From the NCBI RefSeq assembly GCF_000365425.1, contig NZ_AQOV01000001.1, forward strand, positions 1,798,001 through 1,862,000: a stretch of 64,000 bases of DNA, in the 5' to 3' direction. A program made the translations under genes and the position numbers. A model generated the notes under the pieces. That model was not told the DNA's origin. It ran no database searches and worked only from the letters and a program-made list of their open reading frames with translations. The DNA is from Methylomonas sp. MK1. GTDB lineage: Bacteria > Pseudomonadota > Gammaproteobacteria > Methylococcales > Methylomonadaceae. Each line of letters opens with the position of its first letter. Position 1 is the stretch's first letter. Shown piece by piece: positions 1 through 9,661 of the stretch.

Positions 1-3000
1 GCGGAGCGTTGCCGGCGATGCGCGAGTAATGCCCGGGTCTGCGGCAGGTATTCGGTCTGCACAAATAAATTGGAAAACACCGGATGAGCTATATCGGCCT
101 GCATCGTCGTCAAAACGATTTCTGCATAAGAGGTTACTTCAATTTCCCGCTCATGCATGCTGTTATTGGTCAAACTTAGCCGCCTGATTTCCGCATCGTC
201 TTCCGGCGATACCACAATTTCCAAAGTGGTCACTATCGAGCCGTCGGTACGGGTAATCCGCGCTCTATCTTCAACAAATACCACGTCATAGTGTTCGGGG
301 GTAGCCGTAGTTGGTTGATAGCCGGCCGACCAGACCTGGCCGCTATCGACATCCCGCAGATATAGATAACTACCCCAGGCATCGCGGGTAGTATCTTCCC
401 GCCAACGGGTGACCGCCAGGTTCCGCCACAGGCTATAACCCGAGCCGGCAGCGGTAATCATCACCGCGTATACCCCATTCGACAGCAGCAGCGTGGACGG
501 TACGGAGGACATCGGCGACGGTACTCGGCGCACCGGCGGTTGCACGGTTTCTTTTACATCGGATAGTTCTTGCAACAAGGGCAGTACACTGGTGTCCGCG
601 CCGTGCGGGATACGTTCTTGTAACAACAAGTCCGCCGACTGAATCAGCGCGGCGCGGTGAAAGCGATGCCGCATCGAACCGTCGTGCACCACATTCGCAA
701 ACGCCACCAGCGACATGCCTTGATGATGCGCCATATAACAGCGCACCATGGCGACGCGCTGACCTTCCGCCAATCGAATAGGCGTGAAATCCAGCGCTTC
801 ATAGAAGCCGTATCGCCCCAGTGCTCCCTCGAGTTCCAGACGGGCGAAGTTCTCTACGGCGGCATGCGGCAGATACATGGCCGCCAGGGCCGTGGCGTAT
901 GGCGCTATCACCAGCTCTTCGCCAAGTCCACGCTTCATGCCTAGTCCAGGCACGCCGAACGCGGAATATTGATAGGTAAAATACAAATCGCGGCCATTGA
1001 ACGCCGATTCGGACACGCCCCACGGTACGCCGCGTTCCTTGCCGTAGGCAATCTGCCGCTTTACCACCAAGCGGCAAGTCTGATCGAGCAGACTATAGCG
1101 CGGAGTAAAAGTCACCAACGACGGCATCAGGTATTCGAACATCGAACCGGACCAGGACAGCAATACCGTACCATGTGCAACGCGCGTCACCCGTCGGCCC
1201 AAATGAAACCAATGGCTGCTGGGTACATCCCGTTTGGCGATGGCGATAATACTGGACAGTCTGGCTTCGGAAGCCAGCAAATCGTAATAACTCGGATCGA
1301 TAGCCCCTTCCGCGACCCGGTAACCGATGGCAAACATATGCCGATTGGTGTCGTACAAAAACCGAAAATCCATGTCCCGGAACAAGCCTTCCAGCTGCTC
1401 AACCATAAACTCAACACGTTTGTGCAAAGCCTTGGCTTGTTCGCCGGCCCGACGTAACAGCACAATCAGGGCTTTTTTATCGGCTGTCGCTGCTTCCGGT
1501 TGTGAATATTCTTCGTGATTTGCCCAAATCGTGTAACTGCCGGGCAGATTGCATAGCGGCGTTTCCAAACCGAATTGTTGACTGAGTTCGGCACTTTGCG
1601 AACATAGTGACGGGTATTGCTCGGGAAAATGAATCCACGGTATCAACGTAGCCACATCGCGGGCATGCGAACGAATGTCGTCGCATAAAAAGGCTGCCCA
1701 GGCCAACACTTCGTTGTCCAGGCTATCGCCGCGTTCGACGGCATGCGCATTGGCCAGATCAAGTAAAGCATTAGCGCAAACGGTCAATTGCTGCCACAGC
1801 ACACTCCAGCCGGCCGTGTCGACGGGCCGACTTGCCAGCAGTTCGCCAAGGATGGTGATTTTTTGTCGTAGTTCTCGCAACGTAACAGTCACGATGCGGC
1901 GGTCATCGTTGATGTTGGCCAACGCGTTGAGCAATAAGCGATGCGTATCGGCCAGTCCAAGCAAAGCGTTGTTTAAATCCAGCGGCTTGCTGGCTATTTC
2001 CCGGCAGGCTTGCGCCAACGTCAGTAAATGGCCGGCCAGATTGCCGCTATCGACGGTGGACACGTAGCGCGGTTCCAGCATCTGCAAGTTGCGGGTGTCG
2101 TACCAATTGTAAAAATGCCCGTGCAGTTTAGGTAAGTCGGTCAGGGTGGCCAGCGTCGCTTCCAGACGCTCGACGGTATCGGTCAAGCCCAACCAACCGA
2201 AATCCCGCGCGGATACCACCGACAACAAATACAGGCCGAAATTGGTCGGTGAACTGCGGTGGGCAATCACCGCTTGCGGATCTTCCTGAAAATTATCCGG
2301 GGGCAGATAGTGTTCTTCGGCGGTGACAAAGGTGGTAAAAAACCGCCAGATGCGTCTGCCATACAAACGCAATTGTGCGCTATCGGCCGGCAACAATGCT
2401 TCGGCAATATCGATTTTGGGCGGCAGGCTCAAGGCCCGCGCCACCACCGGCGCCAGCCACCACAGCAGTAAAAACGGCGCGGCCGCGACTATCGCGTCCG
2501 GGTTGCACAGCACCACCAACGCGCCGGCACCAAACACCACCGAGGATGAATGGCTGAGCGGGCGGATCAAATTCTTCAACGCATACCCTGCCCCTGACTT
2601 GGCCTGCAACGCAGTCACCCACTTCAGCAGTTTGCGGCGGGTGATGAACAAGCGCACCAGTGTGGTAACGATAGCGTCGGTCATCAACCAGGCTTGTTGG
2701 GCCAGCATGGTCAACGCCACCAGACTATTGCACAAGGCCCAAGCTACGTCTTCTAAGGCGCCGCGCAGATGGGTCGCGACGGAAACCCCGCGCCGGGGTG
2801 CTGTGAAACCGGCAGTAAATGCCAAAACCGCCGGAAAAGCCAGCGCGGTCAGCACAAAGCCGACCAGAATCACTAGCGGCGCCTGCGGTATGGCCCAACT
2901 GACAACCAGCGCAGAAAACGCCGCCGGCGCCGACAAGGAGCGGCGCAGATTATCCAGCATTTTCCAGCGGCCTATCAGTGGCATGCCTTTACCGCGCGCG

Positions 3001-5363
3001 CCGAAAATCCACGGTATCAATTGCCAATCGCCACGCGCCCATCGATGGCCGCGCGAGTCTGCGACTTCGGTGTGCGATGGGAATTCTTCGAAAAACTCTA
3101 TGTCGCTGACCAGGCCGCAACGTACATAAACGCTCTCGAATAAATCGTGACTGAGCTGAGTGTTGTCCGGCACCCGCCCGGCCAGCGCAGCCTCGAAACT
3201 GTCGACATGATACAAGCCCTTGCCACTATAGGTGCCCAGCCCAAACAGATCCTGATACAACTCCGATACCGAACTGGAATAGGCATCGGTGCCGGAGGCC
3301 CCGGCGAAAATTTGATGAAACATCGAGCGTTCCTGGCGTTGCGGCAAGGTAGGAGTGACTCTGGGCTGCAAGATACCGTAACCGTCCACGATGGCCTGGC
3401 TGTCGGCATCGAACACCGGCTTATTCAGCGGATGTGCCGCCACCCCAACCAATTGCGCGACCACACCCATCGGCAGCTTGGTATCGGCATCCAGAGTGAT
3501 GACGTAGCACACGCCGGGCGGCGCGGCGGCAGGTTGACCAGCAATCGGCAGAAACGAGGTATCGGTGGCGCCGCGCAGCAGACGATTAAATTCCTGTAAC
3601 TTGCCGCGTTTACGCTCCCAGCCCATCCATTTGCCTTCACTGGCGTTCCACAAACGTTTACGGTGAAACACAAAAAAGCGCTGCTGAGCGTACTTGGCGT
3701 TCAAGGCATTGACCGCCCCAATCGCCACGCTCAACAGCTTATCGTCGTTAGCTTGAGTTTCCTGCTCGGCATCGGTCCAATCGGACAACAGCGCGAACCG
3801 CACCGCACCGTCCGGGTTGGCCAGATAGCGGATTTCCATTTGTTCGACTTGTTGTCTAACCCCTGCTTCGCTGACAAACATAGTCGGCACGACCACGAAG
3901 GTGCTCAAGGCTTCCGGCACACCCTCTTTAAGTTCCAGACGCGGTAAATGATTGGGCGGCAGGCCGGCCACAATGAAATGATTCAGCAGGCCAACGGCGA
4001 TATCCGATGCCGGAAATACCAAGACCAAAACCAGTAAGGCTAATTGAAAGCCGTTCAATCCGGCGGCGCTGGATAGGCTCAACGGCAAGGCCAATAAACA
4101 CAGCGTCATTAATCCCAGGCTGCCGACATAGGCCAGCCCGGCATGACTGACATAGGTGCGCAACAGCCTTTGTTTAAAAGGCGAACGGTAATGCACTTTT
4201 GCTTCGAACGCATAACGGCCGGCACCGATCAGATAGTATCCCGGCTCCATTTGCCGTTCGTCGCCACTGTCTTGATCTATGGCGATTTGCACTTCAGCGA
4301 TGGCCAATTGTGCAATCTCAACTTCGGATACTGGCGAGCGCTTGGCAAGTTCTTCTATGGCATGCCGGTAACGGTCGCGCGTCAGAAAGTCCATGGCCGC
4401 ATAGCCGTCATGCGCGCGTAAACAGGCATCCACCAGGCTGACGTCTTCGACAAACTGCGGCCAATCGAACGCGGAGATGGCGCGCATGCTGGTAATGATA
4501 TTGCGTACCGTCATGTTGTCGGCGATTTGCGCAGCGTGTTCCCGGTGCACAATATCGTCTAGGCTCAGGCCTTGCTCGCCGAGCCAATCGCTGAGGAATT
4601 TCAAAGACAAGGCAATCGCCGGATGCGGATCGTGCGAGCGCTGCAAAATCTGCACGGCATAGGCTTGGCGCAACTGTTCGGCCGGCAACACGCCAGCCGG
4701 AATGACTGGATCCGGACTATCGCTGCGGGCGACAACTTGTTCGACGTGATCGACAAACTGGTCCGCCAAGCGCCGGCCGTTTTGCGAACGCATGATGCTG
4801 ACCGCCAAGCGCCGGAGATTTTCGACCAGCAACACCCTCAGCGTAATCGGGATGGCCCATAGTTCGCCCAAGGTTAGCGGCTCGACGCTTTGATAGGCCT
4901 TGACGAACAGATTCAGCAAGTCCGGCGCGAAGCGGCTGTCGGTATGCGCCACCAAGGCCCAGGCGATGCCGTAAACGCGCGGATAGCCGGCCAACACGCC
5001 TTCGGCCAGTTTGGGTAGTTCGCGCGAATAGCTTTCCGGCAGATCGACATGAATATCGCTGACCTGCTCTTCGATGACATGAAAATTATCCAACAGCCAT
5101 TCCGCAGCGGGCGTGATGGCATGCTGCTCGCGTACTGCCTTGGCCACGGATTTATACGCTTCCAGCAAGACCAGGGCATTCTCGCGTACCCGAGGAATTA
5201 ACTTATGGCCCTTCTTCAGCGTGGTGATTTTTTGGGCTTTTGCCAGACTGACCGCATGCTGCTCCAAGCGCTCGGTATTGAATAATTCAAAACGAATCGG
5301 TGCTTCCTCGCCGCCCGGATGCTCGCTTCTAACATGCCGCCGTTGTTCTCGCCGCTTGGCCAT
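1..5363 (-). CDS. NdvB/ChvB-type cyclic beta-glucan synthase-like glycosyltransferase, partial (C-terminus off window)
   Basis: Large membrane glycosyltransferase/glycoside-phosphorylase fusion of the cyclic beta-1,2-glucan synthase type. The frame stays open for about 1787 codons from ATG 5363 to the left edge. The start has a GGAG ribosome site 9 bases upstream. Visible in order: a soluble N-terminal part; membrane segments around residues 420-450; a family-84-like glycosyltransferase domain with a DADTK motif near residue 624; a second membrane cluster around 820-1000; a glycoamylase (PF10091-like) domain around 1330-1560; and the beginning of a GH94-type beta-sandwich after about 1610. 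In the known family the protein makes periplasmic glucans at the inner membrane, using UDP-glucose. The glucan linkage here is inferred only. No partner gene is visible because the downstream side is off the window. Confidence 0.85.
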   Translation of the reverse strand, partial: MAKRREQRRHVRSEHPGGEEAPIRFELFNTERLEQHAVSLAKAQKITTLKKGHKLIPRVRENALVLLEAYKSVAKAVREQHAITPAAEWLLDNFHVIEEQVSDIHVDLPESYSRELPKLAEGVLAGYPRVYGIAWALVAHTDSRFAPDLLNLFVKAYQSVEPLTLGELWAIPITLRVLLVENLRRLAVSIMRSQNGRRLADQFVDHVEQVVARSDSPDPVIPAGVLPAEQLRQAYAVQILQRSHDPHPAIALSLKFLSDWLGEQGLSLDDIVHREHAAQIADNMTVRNIITSMRAISAFDWPQFVEDVSLVDACLRAHDGYAAMDFLTRDRYRHAIEELAKRSPVSEVEIAQLAIAEVQIAIDQDSGDERQMEPGYYLIGAGRYAFEAKVHYRSPFKQRLLRTYVSHAGLAYVGSLGLMTLCLLALPLSLSSAAGLNGFQLALLVLVLVFPASDIAVGLLNHFIVAGLPPNHLPRLELKEGVPEALSTFVVVPTMFVSEAGVRQQVEQMEIRYLANPDGAVRFALLSDWTDAEQETQANDDKLLSVAIGAVNALNAKYAQQRFFVFHRKRLWNASEGKWMGWERKRGKLQEFNRLLRGATDTSFLPIAGQPAAAPPGVCYVITLDADTKLPMGVVAQLVGVAAHPLNKPVFDADSQAIVDGYGILQPRVTPTLPQRQERSMFHQIFAGASGTDAYSSSVSELYQDLFGLGTYSGKGLYHVDSFEAALAGRVPDNTQLSHDLFESVYVRCGLVSDIEFFEEFPSHTEVADSRGHRWARGDWQLIPWIFGARGKGMPLIGRWKMLDNLRRSLSAPAAFSALVVSWAIPQAPLVILVGFVLTALAFPAVLAFTAGFTAPRRGVSVATHLRGALEDVAWALCNSLVALTMLAQQAWLMTDAIVTTLVRLFITRRKLLKWVTALQAKSGAGYALKNLIRPLSHSSSVVFGAGALVVLCNPDAIVAAAPFLLLWWLAPVVARALSLPPKIDIAEALLPADSAQLRLYGRRIWRFFTTFVTAEEHYLPPDNFQEDPQAVIAHRSSPTNFGLYLLSVVSARDFGWLGLTDTVERLEATLATLTDLPKLHGHFYNWYDTRNLQMLEPRYVSTVDSGNLAGHLLTLAQACREIASKPLDLNNALLGLADTHRLLLNALANINDDRRIVTVTLRELRQKITILGELLASRPVDTAGWSVLWQQLTVCANALLDLANAHAVERGDSLDNEVLAWAAFLCDDIRSHARDVATLIPWIHFPEQYPSLCSQSAELSQQFGLETPLCNLPGSYTIWANHEEYSQPEAATADKKALIVLLRRAGEQAKALHKRVEFMVEQLEGLFRDMDFRFLYDTNRHMFAIGYRVAEGAIDPSYYDLLASEARLSSIIAIAKRDVPSSHWFHLGRRVTRVAHGTVLLSWSGSMFEYLMPSLVTFTPRYSLLDQTCRLVVKRQIAYGKERGVPWGVSESAFNGRDLYFTYQYSAFGVPGLGMKRGLGEELVIAPYATALAAMYLPHAAVENFARLELEGALGRYGFYEALDFTPIRLAEGQRVAMVRCYMAHHQGMSLVAFANVVHDGSMRHRFHRAALIQSADLLLQERIPHGADTSVLPLLQELSDVKETVQPPVRRVPSPMSSVPSTLLLSNGVYAVMITAAGSGYSLWRNLAVTRWREDTTRDAWGSYLYLRDVDSGQVWSAGYQPTTATPEHYDVVFVEDRARITRTDGSIVTTLEIVVSPEDDAEIRRLSLTNNSMHEREIEVTSYAEIVLTTMQADIAHPVFSNLFVQTEYLPQTRALLAHRRQRS

Positions 5364-5501
5364 GGATTAGTGCTCCGTTCTGATGAATGTGGTGACAATC
5401 GCCTGTCGGCGAGGTTGATTGGGCCTCGCTGGGAGGCGGTTGGCAAAAAGACTGGTTGGGCCGAAGGGAATCGAGCCCAACGTTTCTTTGGAGAGGTGTA
5501 A

Positions 5502-5660
5502 CTAGATTCTGCCGAGTACCAGTAGAATCAATATGATGATCAACACCAAGCCTAAGCCGCCGCTGGGTCCATAGCCCCAAGATCGGCTGTGCGGCCAAAC
5601 CGGGATTACGCCCAGCAACATCAGGATCAGTATGATGAGTATCAGTGTGCTAAGTGACAT
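5502..5660 (-). CDS. DUF3309 family small membrane protein
   Basis: A 52-residue protein, almost entirely hydrophobic. It has two transmembrane stretches (about residues 5-22 and 36-50) joined by a polar turn with the motif WPHSRSWGYGPSGG, which is typical of DUF3309. A purine-rich AAGGAG site lies just upstream of the ATG. The function of the family is unknown. Members are common in proteobacteria and often sit near stress or envelope genes. It lies 139 bases upstream of the glycan synthase on the same strand and could share a transcript with it. Confidence 0.85.
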   Translation of the reverse strand: MSLSTLILIILILMLLGVIPVWPHSRSWGYGPSGGLGLVLIIILILLVLGRI

Positions 5661-5729
5661 GGTAGTGCTCCTTAAGGAGTGAGGACGTTAACGTGAAACT
5701 GTGCAGAACAGCTCGAACTAAGCATGCAC

Positions 5730-5861
5730 CTAGCGGTGTATCAACCCCAACACTCCCACGACAATCAAATAGACCGCCACGAAATAATTCAGAAACCGGG
5801 GCACGACTAAAATCAAAATGCCGATCACCAGCGCCAGTAAGGGTTCGATTGCCAGATTCAT
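5730..5861 (-). CDS. DUF3096 family small membrane protein
   Basis: A 43-residue hydrophobic peptide beginning MNLAIEPLLALVIG, with a VPRFLNYFVAVYLIVVG second half. This matches the DUF3096 pattern of two short transmembrane helices joined by PRxLNY. I chose the inner ATG because a GGAGG site sits 7 bases before it; the longer open frame upstream has no such site. Function unknown. It follows the same direction as the DUF3309 gene 69 bases downstream, and both may be stress-induced envelope peptides (inference). Confidence 0.8.
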   Translation of the reverse strand: MNLAIEPLLALVIGILILVVPRFLNYFVAVYLIVVGVLGLIHR

Positions 5862-6239
5862 GATAAACCTCCGCGAATAGTGGAGATCAGAGCTTAACCC
5901 GATGATCTGGCAGGGTCTGTACGCTATCGCACACACCTGTTTGGCGCCGCTCAGCGATGGGCATCATTCAACCTCGCAGGTATCGGCCCGCGTCTGGTTG
6001 TTCGTAAAATATCCCGATGCCAAGCATTCCCGCGAAACACCGAACGTCGTGAGTAATTAACGTTTGTGGTGTGATTAACTATATAATTTTTTTTAGCGCG
6101 CATACCTGAGGACGCAATGTTGTTGTCGATTGAGCAAGCAAGAATACATATATCCGGCAAAACCGAAGCGAACAAAAAGTCTCAGTTTGGTCAGTTTTTT
6201 ACGCCAGCCAAAACCGCAATTTTCATGGCTGGTCTTTTC
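5862..6239. other. Intergenic stretch left of the insertion sequence; no gene supported
   Basis: Short open frames on both strands here (for example 5951-6175 and 6130-6426) show no recognisable protein character. Some run straight across the insertion sequence boundary, so I do not call them. An AT-rich tract near 6080-6095 could hold a promoter for the small membrane genes on the minus strand. Confidence 0.5.
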
Positions 6240-7978
6240 CCGGCCCAGACCGTGTAAAAACGCACAAATTGAGATTGTTCGAGCATGGATAAGGGATTTT
6301 GGCGCTCTAAAGCTGACGCGGGCTGAAGGAGAGAGCTTAGCTCGAGACAAACAAGAATTTACCATTTCCAAAATGGAACCCTGGAAAGCCTTGTTGACAG
6401 ATGGGCTTTACACAACCGTACTCTGAAATAGCCACTAACCGGCTATGGCTGATTCACTAGGACGACACAATGCCATCTTGGCTTTTATACCGTCAATCAG
6501 CGCTTCAAGACCTATGATATTGATCACTCGCTTCAAATTATAGGCCAGCACATGCAGGCTCATTTCGGTGCGAACGTGCGCCAAGGTTTTCATCAAAAAA
6601 TGAGTGGCGCCCATCCAGGCTTTGAGCGTGCCAAAAGGATGTTCGACAGTTTGCCGGCGAATACGCATACTCTCAGGCGCTAGGTCCAGGCGAGTTTGCA
6701 TGGCGTCCAGAATACCCTCATGCTCCCAACGCTTGACACGCCGTTGTGGGCTGGGCGTACATTGTTCCTTGAGCGCACAGTTTTGGCAGGCCGAACTCCA
6801 GTAGCAATGTAATTTCAAGCCTTTCTCAATAGTGGAAAAGCGCCAAATCAAAGCCTCCCCAGCCGGACAGCGGTATTCGTTTTTCTCGGCATCAAAAATG
6901 AAATCCGCTTTGCCAAAACGGCCATCGGCTGTGGCGATTGATGTCACGGTCTTGGGCACAATCGCGGTAATGCAGGCTTCGTGGCAGGCGAGGATTTCTT
7001 CGCTTTTGAAATAACCGCGATCGGCGATGACGGTTAAATCGTCAACCCCCATGGCACTGCGGGCTTTTTTCGCCATGTTTGAAAGCTGACTACGGTCCAC
7101 ACCCTCATTGATCACCTCGTGCTCCACAATCAGATGATGCTTAGTGTCAACAGCGGTCTGAGCGTTATAACCCACGATGCCCGTCCCCCGCGTTTTCATG
7201 GAACGGGCATCAGGGTCGGTCAGGGAAATCTGTTTATCGGGTGTCTGATTAAGCTGAACCTCAATGTCTTTCAGGGCTTGCATCTGCGCTTTTAAGGCGG
7301 CGATTTTGTCTTGCAAACGCTCGGTTTTCGCCTGCGCTACAGAGGGTTCTTGACGGTCGGCGGTATCCAGCGCCGTTAAATAACGATTGATACTGGATTC
7401 GATTTCTTCCATACGTCGTTGCAATTTGGCGCTAGTGAAGTTGCGGTCGCGGTTATTAACCGCTTTGAACTTGCTGCCGTCTATGGCCACCAGGGCTTCT
7501 GAAAATAAACCCAGCTGCTGACAGAGCATGACAAATTGGCGGCAGACATTACGGATGGCTTTACCGTTCTCTTTGCGGAACGTGGCGATGGTTTTGAAAT
7601 CCGGCATCAAGCGTCCGGTTAACCACATCAACTCGATATTACGCTGCGTTTCTTTCTCCAAACGACGGCTGGATTGGATGCGATTGAGGTAGCCGTAGAT
7701 GTAAATCTTCAACAAAACGGCTGGATGATACGCGGGTCTGCCGGTAATGGCGGGTTGAACACCTTCGAAACCGAGTTGCTTAAGATCCAATTCATCCACA
7801 AAGACATCAACAACACGAAGGGGATTGGTCTCGACCACATAGTCATCCAGACTTTCCGGTAGCAAGGTAATTTGAGTACGGCATTCACCTTTAATGAATC
7901 GATTCATCGGCTGGCTCCCATCAATAAATCCTGAGCCAAATTATACCAAAGCTGGCGTTTTGACACAGTCTGGGCCGG
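6240..7978 (-). mobile_element. IS1182-family insertion sequence, copy type 1
   Basis: The transposase gene is bounded by imperfect inverted repeats. The left end reads CCGGCCCAGACCGTGT from 6240. The right end, read on the opposite strand from 7978, gives CCGGCCCAGACTGTGT, and the similarity continues through AAAACGC. Together this makes about 24 bp with two mismatches. I see no clear direct target duplication: the flanks are CTTTTC on the left and AAGTGG on the right. The right end abuts a methylase remnant, so the element probably inserted into, or deleted part of, a restriction-modification gene. Confidence 0.85.
6435..7907 (-). CDS. IS1182 family transposase
   Basis: A 490-residue DDE transposase. 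The N-terminal half has the DUF772-type segment (ITGRPAYHPAVLLKIYIYGY). The catalytic acidic residues lie in AIDGSKF, VIADRGYF and the final VEHPFGTLKAW motif, which is the usual D-D-E arrangement. A cysteine cluster (CQNCALKEQC) sits before the final E, as in the IS1182 group. The gene is full length with no internal stop, so the element may still be active. It is not closely related to the second IS1182-type transposase at 23879-25240. Confidence 0.93.
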   Translation of the reverse strand: MNRFIKGECRTQITLLPESLDDYVVETNPLRVVDVFVDELDLKQLGFEGVQPAITGRPAYHPAVLLKIYIYGYLNRIQSSRRLEKETQRNIELMWLTGRLMPDFKTIATFRKENGKAIRNVCRQFVMLCQQLGLFSEALVAIDGSKFKAVNNRDRNFTSAKLQRRMEEIESSINRYLTALDTADRQEPSVAQAKTERLQDKIAALKAQMQALKDIEVQLNQTPDKQISLTDPDARSMKTRGTGIVGYNAQTAVDTKHHLIVEHEVINEGVDRSQLSNMAKKARSAMGVDDLTVIADRGYFKSEEILACHEACITAIVPKTVTSIATADGRFGKADFIFDAEKNEYRCPAGEALIWRFSTIEKGLKLHCYWSSACQNCALKEQCTPSPQRRVKRWEHEGILDAMQTRLDLAPESMRIRRQTVEHPFGTLKAWMGATHFLMKTLAHVRTEMSLHVLAYNLKRVINIIGLEALIDGIKAKMALCRPSESAIAG

Positions 7979-7982
7979 AAGT

Positions 7983-8087
7983 GGCCATTGCCGTTTGCTC
8001 GATGCCGGAGCAGGCATTGGCTGCCTTTCTGATGCGTTTCTGGAAAGGTGGCGATCGGGCGGCTTTCAGTTCCAAAGTTTAGAATTC
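7983..8087 (+). pseudogene. Remnant of an N6-adenine DNA methyltransferase-like gene
   Basis: In one frame immediately right of the insertion sequence the translation reads CRLLDAGAGIGCLSDAFLER and continues with WRSGGFQFQSLEF before coherence is lost. The DAGAGIG core is the SAM-binding motif I seen in Eco57I/PglX-like adenine methylases. The fragment is only about 35 codons long. It is cut by the insertion sequence on the left and degenerates on the right. The assignment rests on that one motif, so it is tentative. Confidence 0.45.
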
Positions 8088-8256
8088 CCCCCGTGTCAGA
8101 ATAGTTGTCGTCTCAAATCAATGCATTCGTTCACACCAGTCCATTGCCCTATACATCCAGAGTGTTTAAGTCAGTAAGTGAGGCACGCAATTGGTGCAAG
8201 GGGCCAAAATTCAAAAACCCTTGACTAAACAACCTGGCTTAATTGGTCGACGCCGA

Positions 8257-8643
8257 TCAATTTAGGTTTCTGCTGATGTTAATGGCCGAGTTGATTCGGA
8301 TAATCAAATCTCGTGGCGAAAAAGGTTTCGTAATGTAATCATTGACGCCGACTTCAAACGCGCGAATCCGATCATTTCTTTCCGCGCGTGCCGTCAGAAG
8401 AATAACGGGTAGCGCAGTGAATTTCGGATCGTTTTTTAAGCGCCGCGTCATTTCGATACCACTTATTCCCGGCAACATCCAATCCAGAACCAGCAAATCT
8501 ACAGACATCTGTGCTAATGATTGCTGCGCCTCTTCGGCCGTTGCAACAGTGGTTACATTCATTCCGGCATTTTCCAGCACCATCAGTAGCATGTCCCTGA
8601 TGGATTCCTCGTCGTCAACGACAAGAATATTTAAAGTTGGCAT
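8257..8643 (-). CDS. Stand-alone response regulator receiver domain
   Basis: A 128-residue CheY/PhoB-like receiver. The acidic pair is D10-D11, the phosphorylation site is D54 (VLDWMLPG), with T84 and K106 (YITKPFSP) in the expected places. All catalytic residues are present. The receiver ends right after alpha-5 with no DNA-binding output domain, and no histidine kinase is nearby. It could be a diffusible phosphoacceptor or a PhoB-like regulator that lost its output domain. The sequence looks more PhoB-like than CheY-like in alpha-4/beta-5. Confidence 0.88.
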   Translation of the reverse strand: MPTLNILVVDDEESIRDMLLMVLENAGMNVTTVATAEEAQQSLAQMSVDLLVLDWMLPGISGIEMTRRLKNDPKFTALPVILLTARAERNDRIRAFEVGVNDYITKPFSPRDLIIRINSAINISRNLN

Positions 8644-9000
8644 GATCTTTCATCGTGAAGTTATTGCAGGTAGCCCAGAGTTTCTGGCTAGAACAATACA
8701 AACAAGTAATTGGATAAGGAGGGGCGAATTGATAGGTGTTTACAAAATTATGTTTCTGCCACTAATAGTCGCAGAGGGACGTATTCTTGAACCAACGCCG
8801 CTGCGATCATGTCAAGCATACGTCTAATATGTGACGATAATGTGACAATTCTGGCGTGCATTGGCAAACAGCTGAAACCCCCAACCATTAACGATTTGTG
8901 AATACGAATAGAACCCGACAATCACCATTACGGACACTAGATCACAGATTACCGGACAATAAAGATGTAATGTCAGCGTTTAAAATCATCAGGAAACGAC
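8644..9000. other. Intergenic region with no supported gene
   Basis: This stretch lies between the divergent receiver gene and the broken small gene. It carries AT-rich runs that may hold promoters for both. No ribosome site plus protein-like frame was found. The open frame at 8342-8827 on the plus strand is mostly the antisense of the receiver gene. Confidence 0.5.
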
Positions 9001-9001
9001 C

Positions 9002-9276
9002 ATGCCCCTAAAAAAACATATGACCCTGACCAACAGATTAATCACACCTTCTTGGCGCCGAAGGGTTACGACGGCTACCTCAATATGCAATCCCATGATG
9101 GTCAAGGGATTTACGATTCATACATTCGCCATAGCAAACACATTGCATCCGGCATCACCCAGCAAAACTTCCAAGTCAGTTTTGTCAGCAAATTCGACAG
9201 AGCCATTTGAGTGGCTCCATCCCCGGCTACCGCATTTTATAAAAGCTATTTCTTGATAGATGACATAACCGTCTAA
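9002..9276 (+). pseudogene. Small gene broken or frameshifted at an A7 tract, with an internal TGA
   Basis: A start codon at 9002 follows AGGAAACGACC and opens MPLKK. The original frame then becomes unprotein-like. Moving back one base at the A7 tract (9010-9016) gives a coherent sequence, including GYDGYLNMQSHDGQGIYDSY and GITQQNFQVSFVSKFDRAI. That frame stops at TGA 9208-9210, yet the same frame continues as VAPSPATAFYKSYFLIDDITV to TAA at 9274-9276. The simplest reading is a decayed gene with one indel and one nonsense change. Programmed minus-one slippage on A-AAA-AAA is an alternative. I do not recognise the family. Confidence 0.45.
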
Positions 9277-9354
9277 TAACTAGAATCTTTCTTAAGACAA
9301 TTTTAAGAAACGCCCTATAAAGTTAAGCTCTCTCAATTCCCCTACACGGCAGTA

Positions 9355-9546
9355 ATGGACACCACTCCCGCATACTTAGATCACCAATTCAAATCATCTA
9401 AGCACAATAAACGGCTGTACGTTGCGATAGATGGATCGATAAAGTCTTGCGTGACGGGGCCCTTGTTAGAGTTGCCCATCGACTTTAAAGAATGGCCTCA
9501 GTCGGACACCCGCAACGTCGTCTTGTTTGCCAGCAGAGCCGCCTAA
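9355..9546 (+). CDS. Hypothetical protein, doubtful
   Basis: A 63-codon open frame beginning MDTTPAYLDHQFKSSKHNKR and ending VVLFASRAA. A TATAAAGTT box lies about 40 bases upstream, but I see no good ribosome site and no family resemblance. Composition is ordinary. It is listed only because nothing else explains this interval; it may be non-coding. Confidence 0.25.
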   Translation: MDTTPAYLDHQFKSSKHNKRLYVAIDGSIKSCVTGPLLELPIDFKEWPQSDTRNVVLFASRAA

Positions 9547-9661
9547 TATCGAAGTTTTTTGCGATCACAGGGGGGCCAGAATGTTCGTCCGTAAATGGAC
9601 AATCGCAATCAGTCGACGCCGGCTTCAACGCGATGACATAGTCAATGTTCGGCGGGTATTC

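Noticed and set aside
657..2067. Several overlapping plus-strand open frames
   Set aside because: Antisense shadows of the glycan synthase gene.
2323..3129. 268-codon open frame on the plus strand
   Set aside because: Lies wholly antisense to the glycan synthase gene, whose frame is coherent throughout. No ribosome site and biased composition.
5951..6426. Short open frames on both strands
   Set aside because: No protein character, and they cross the insertion sequence end.
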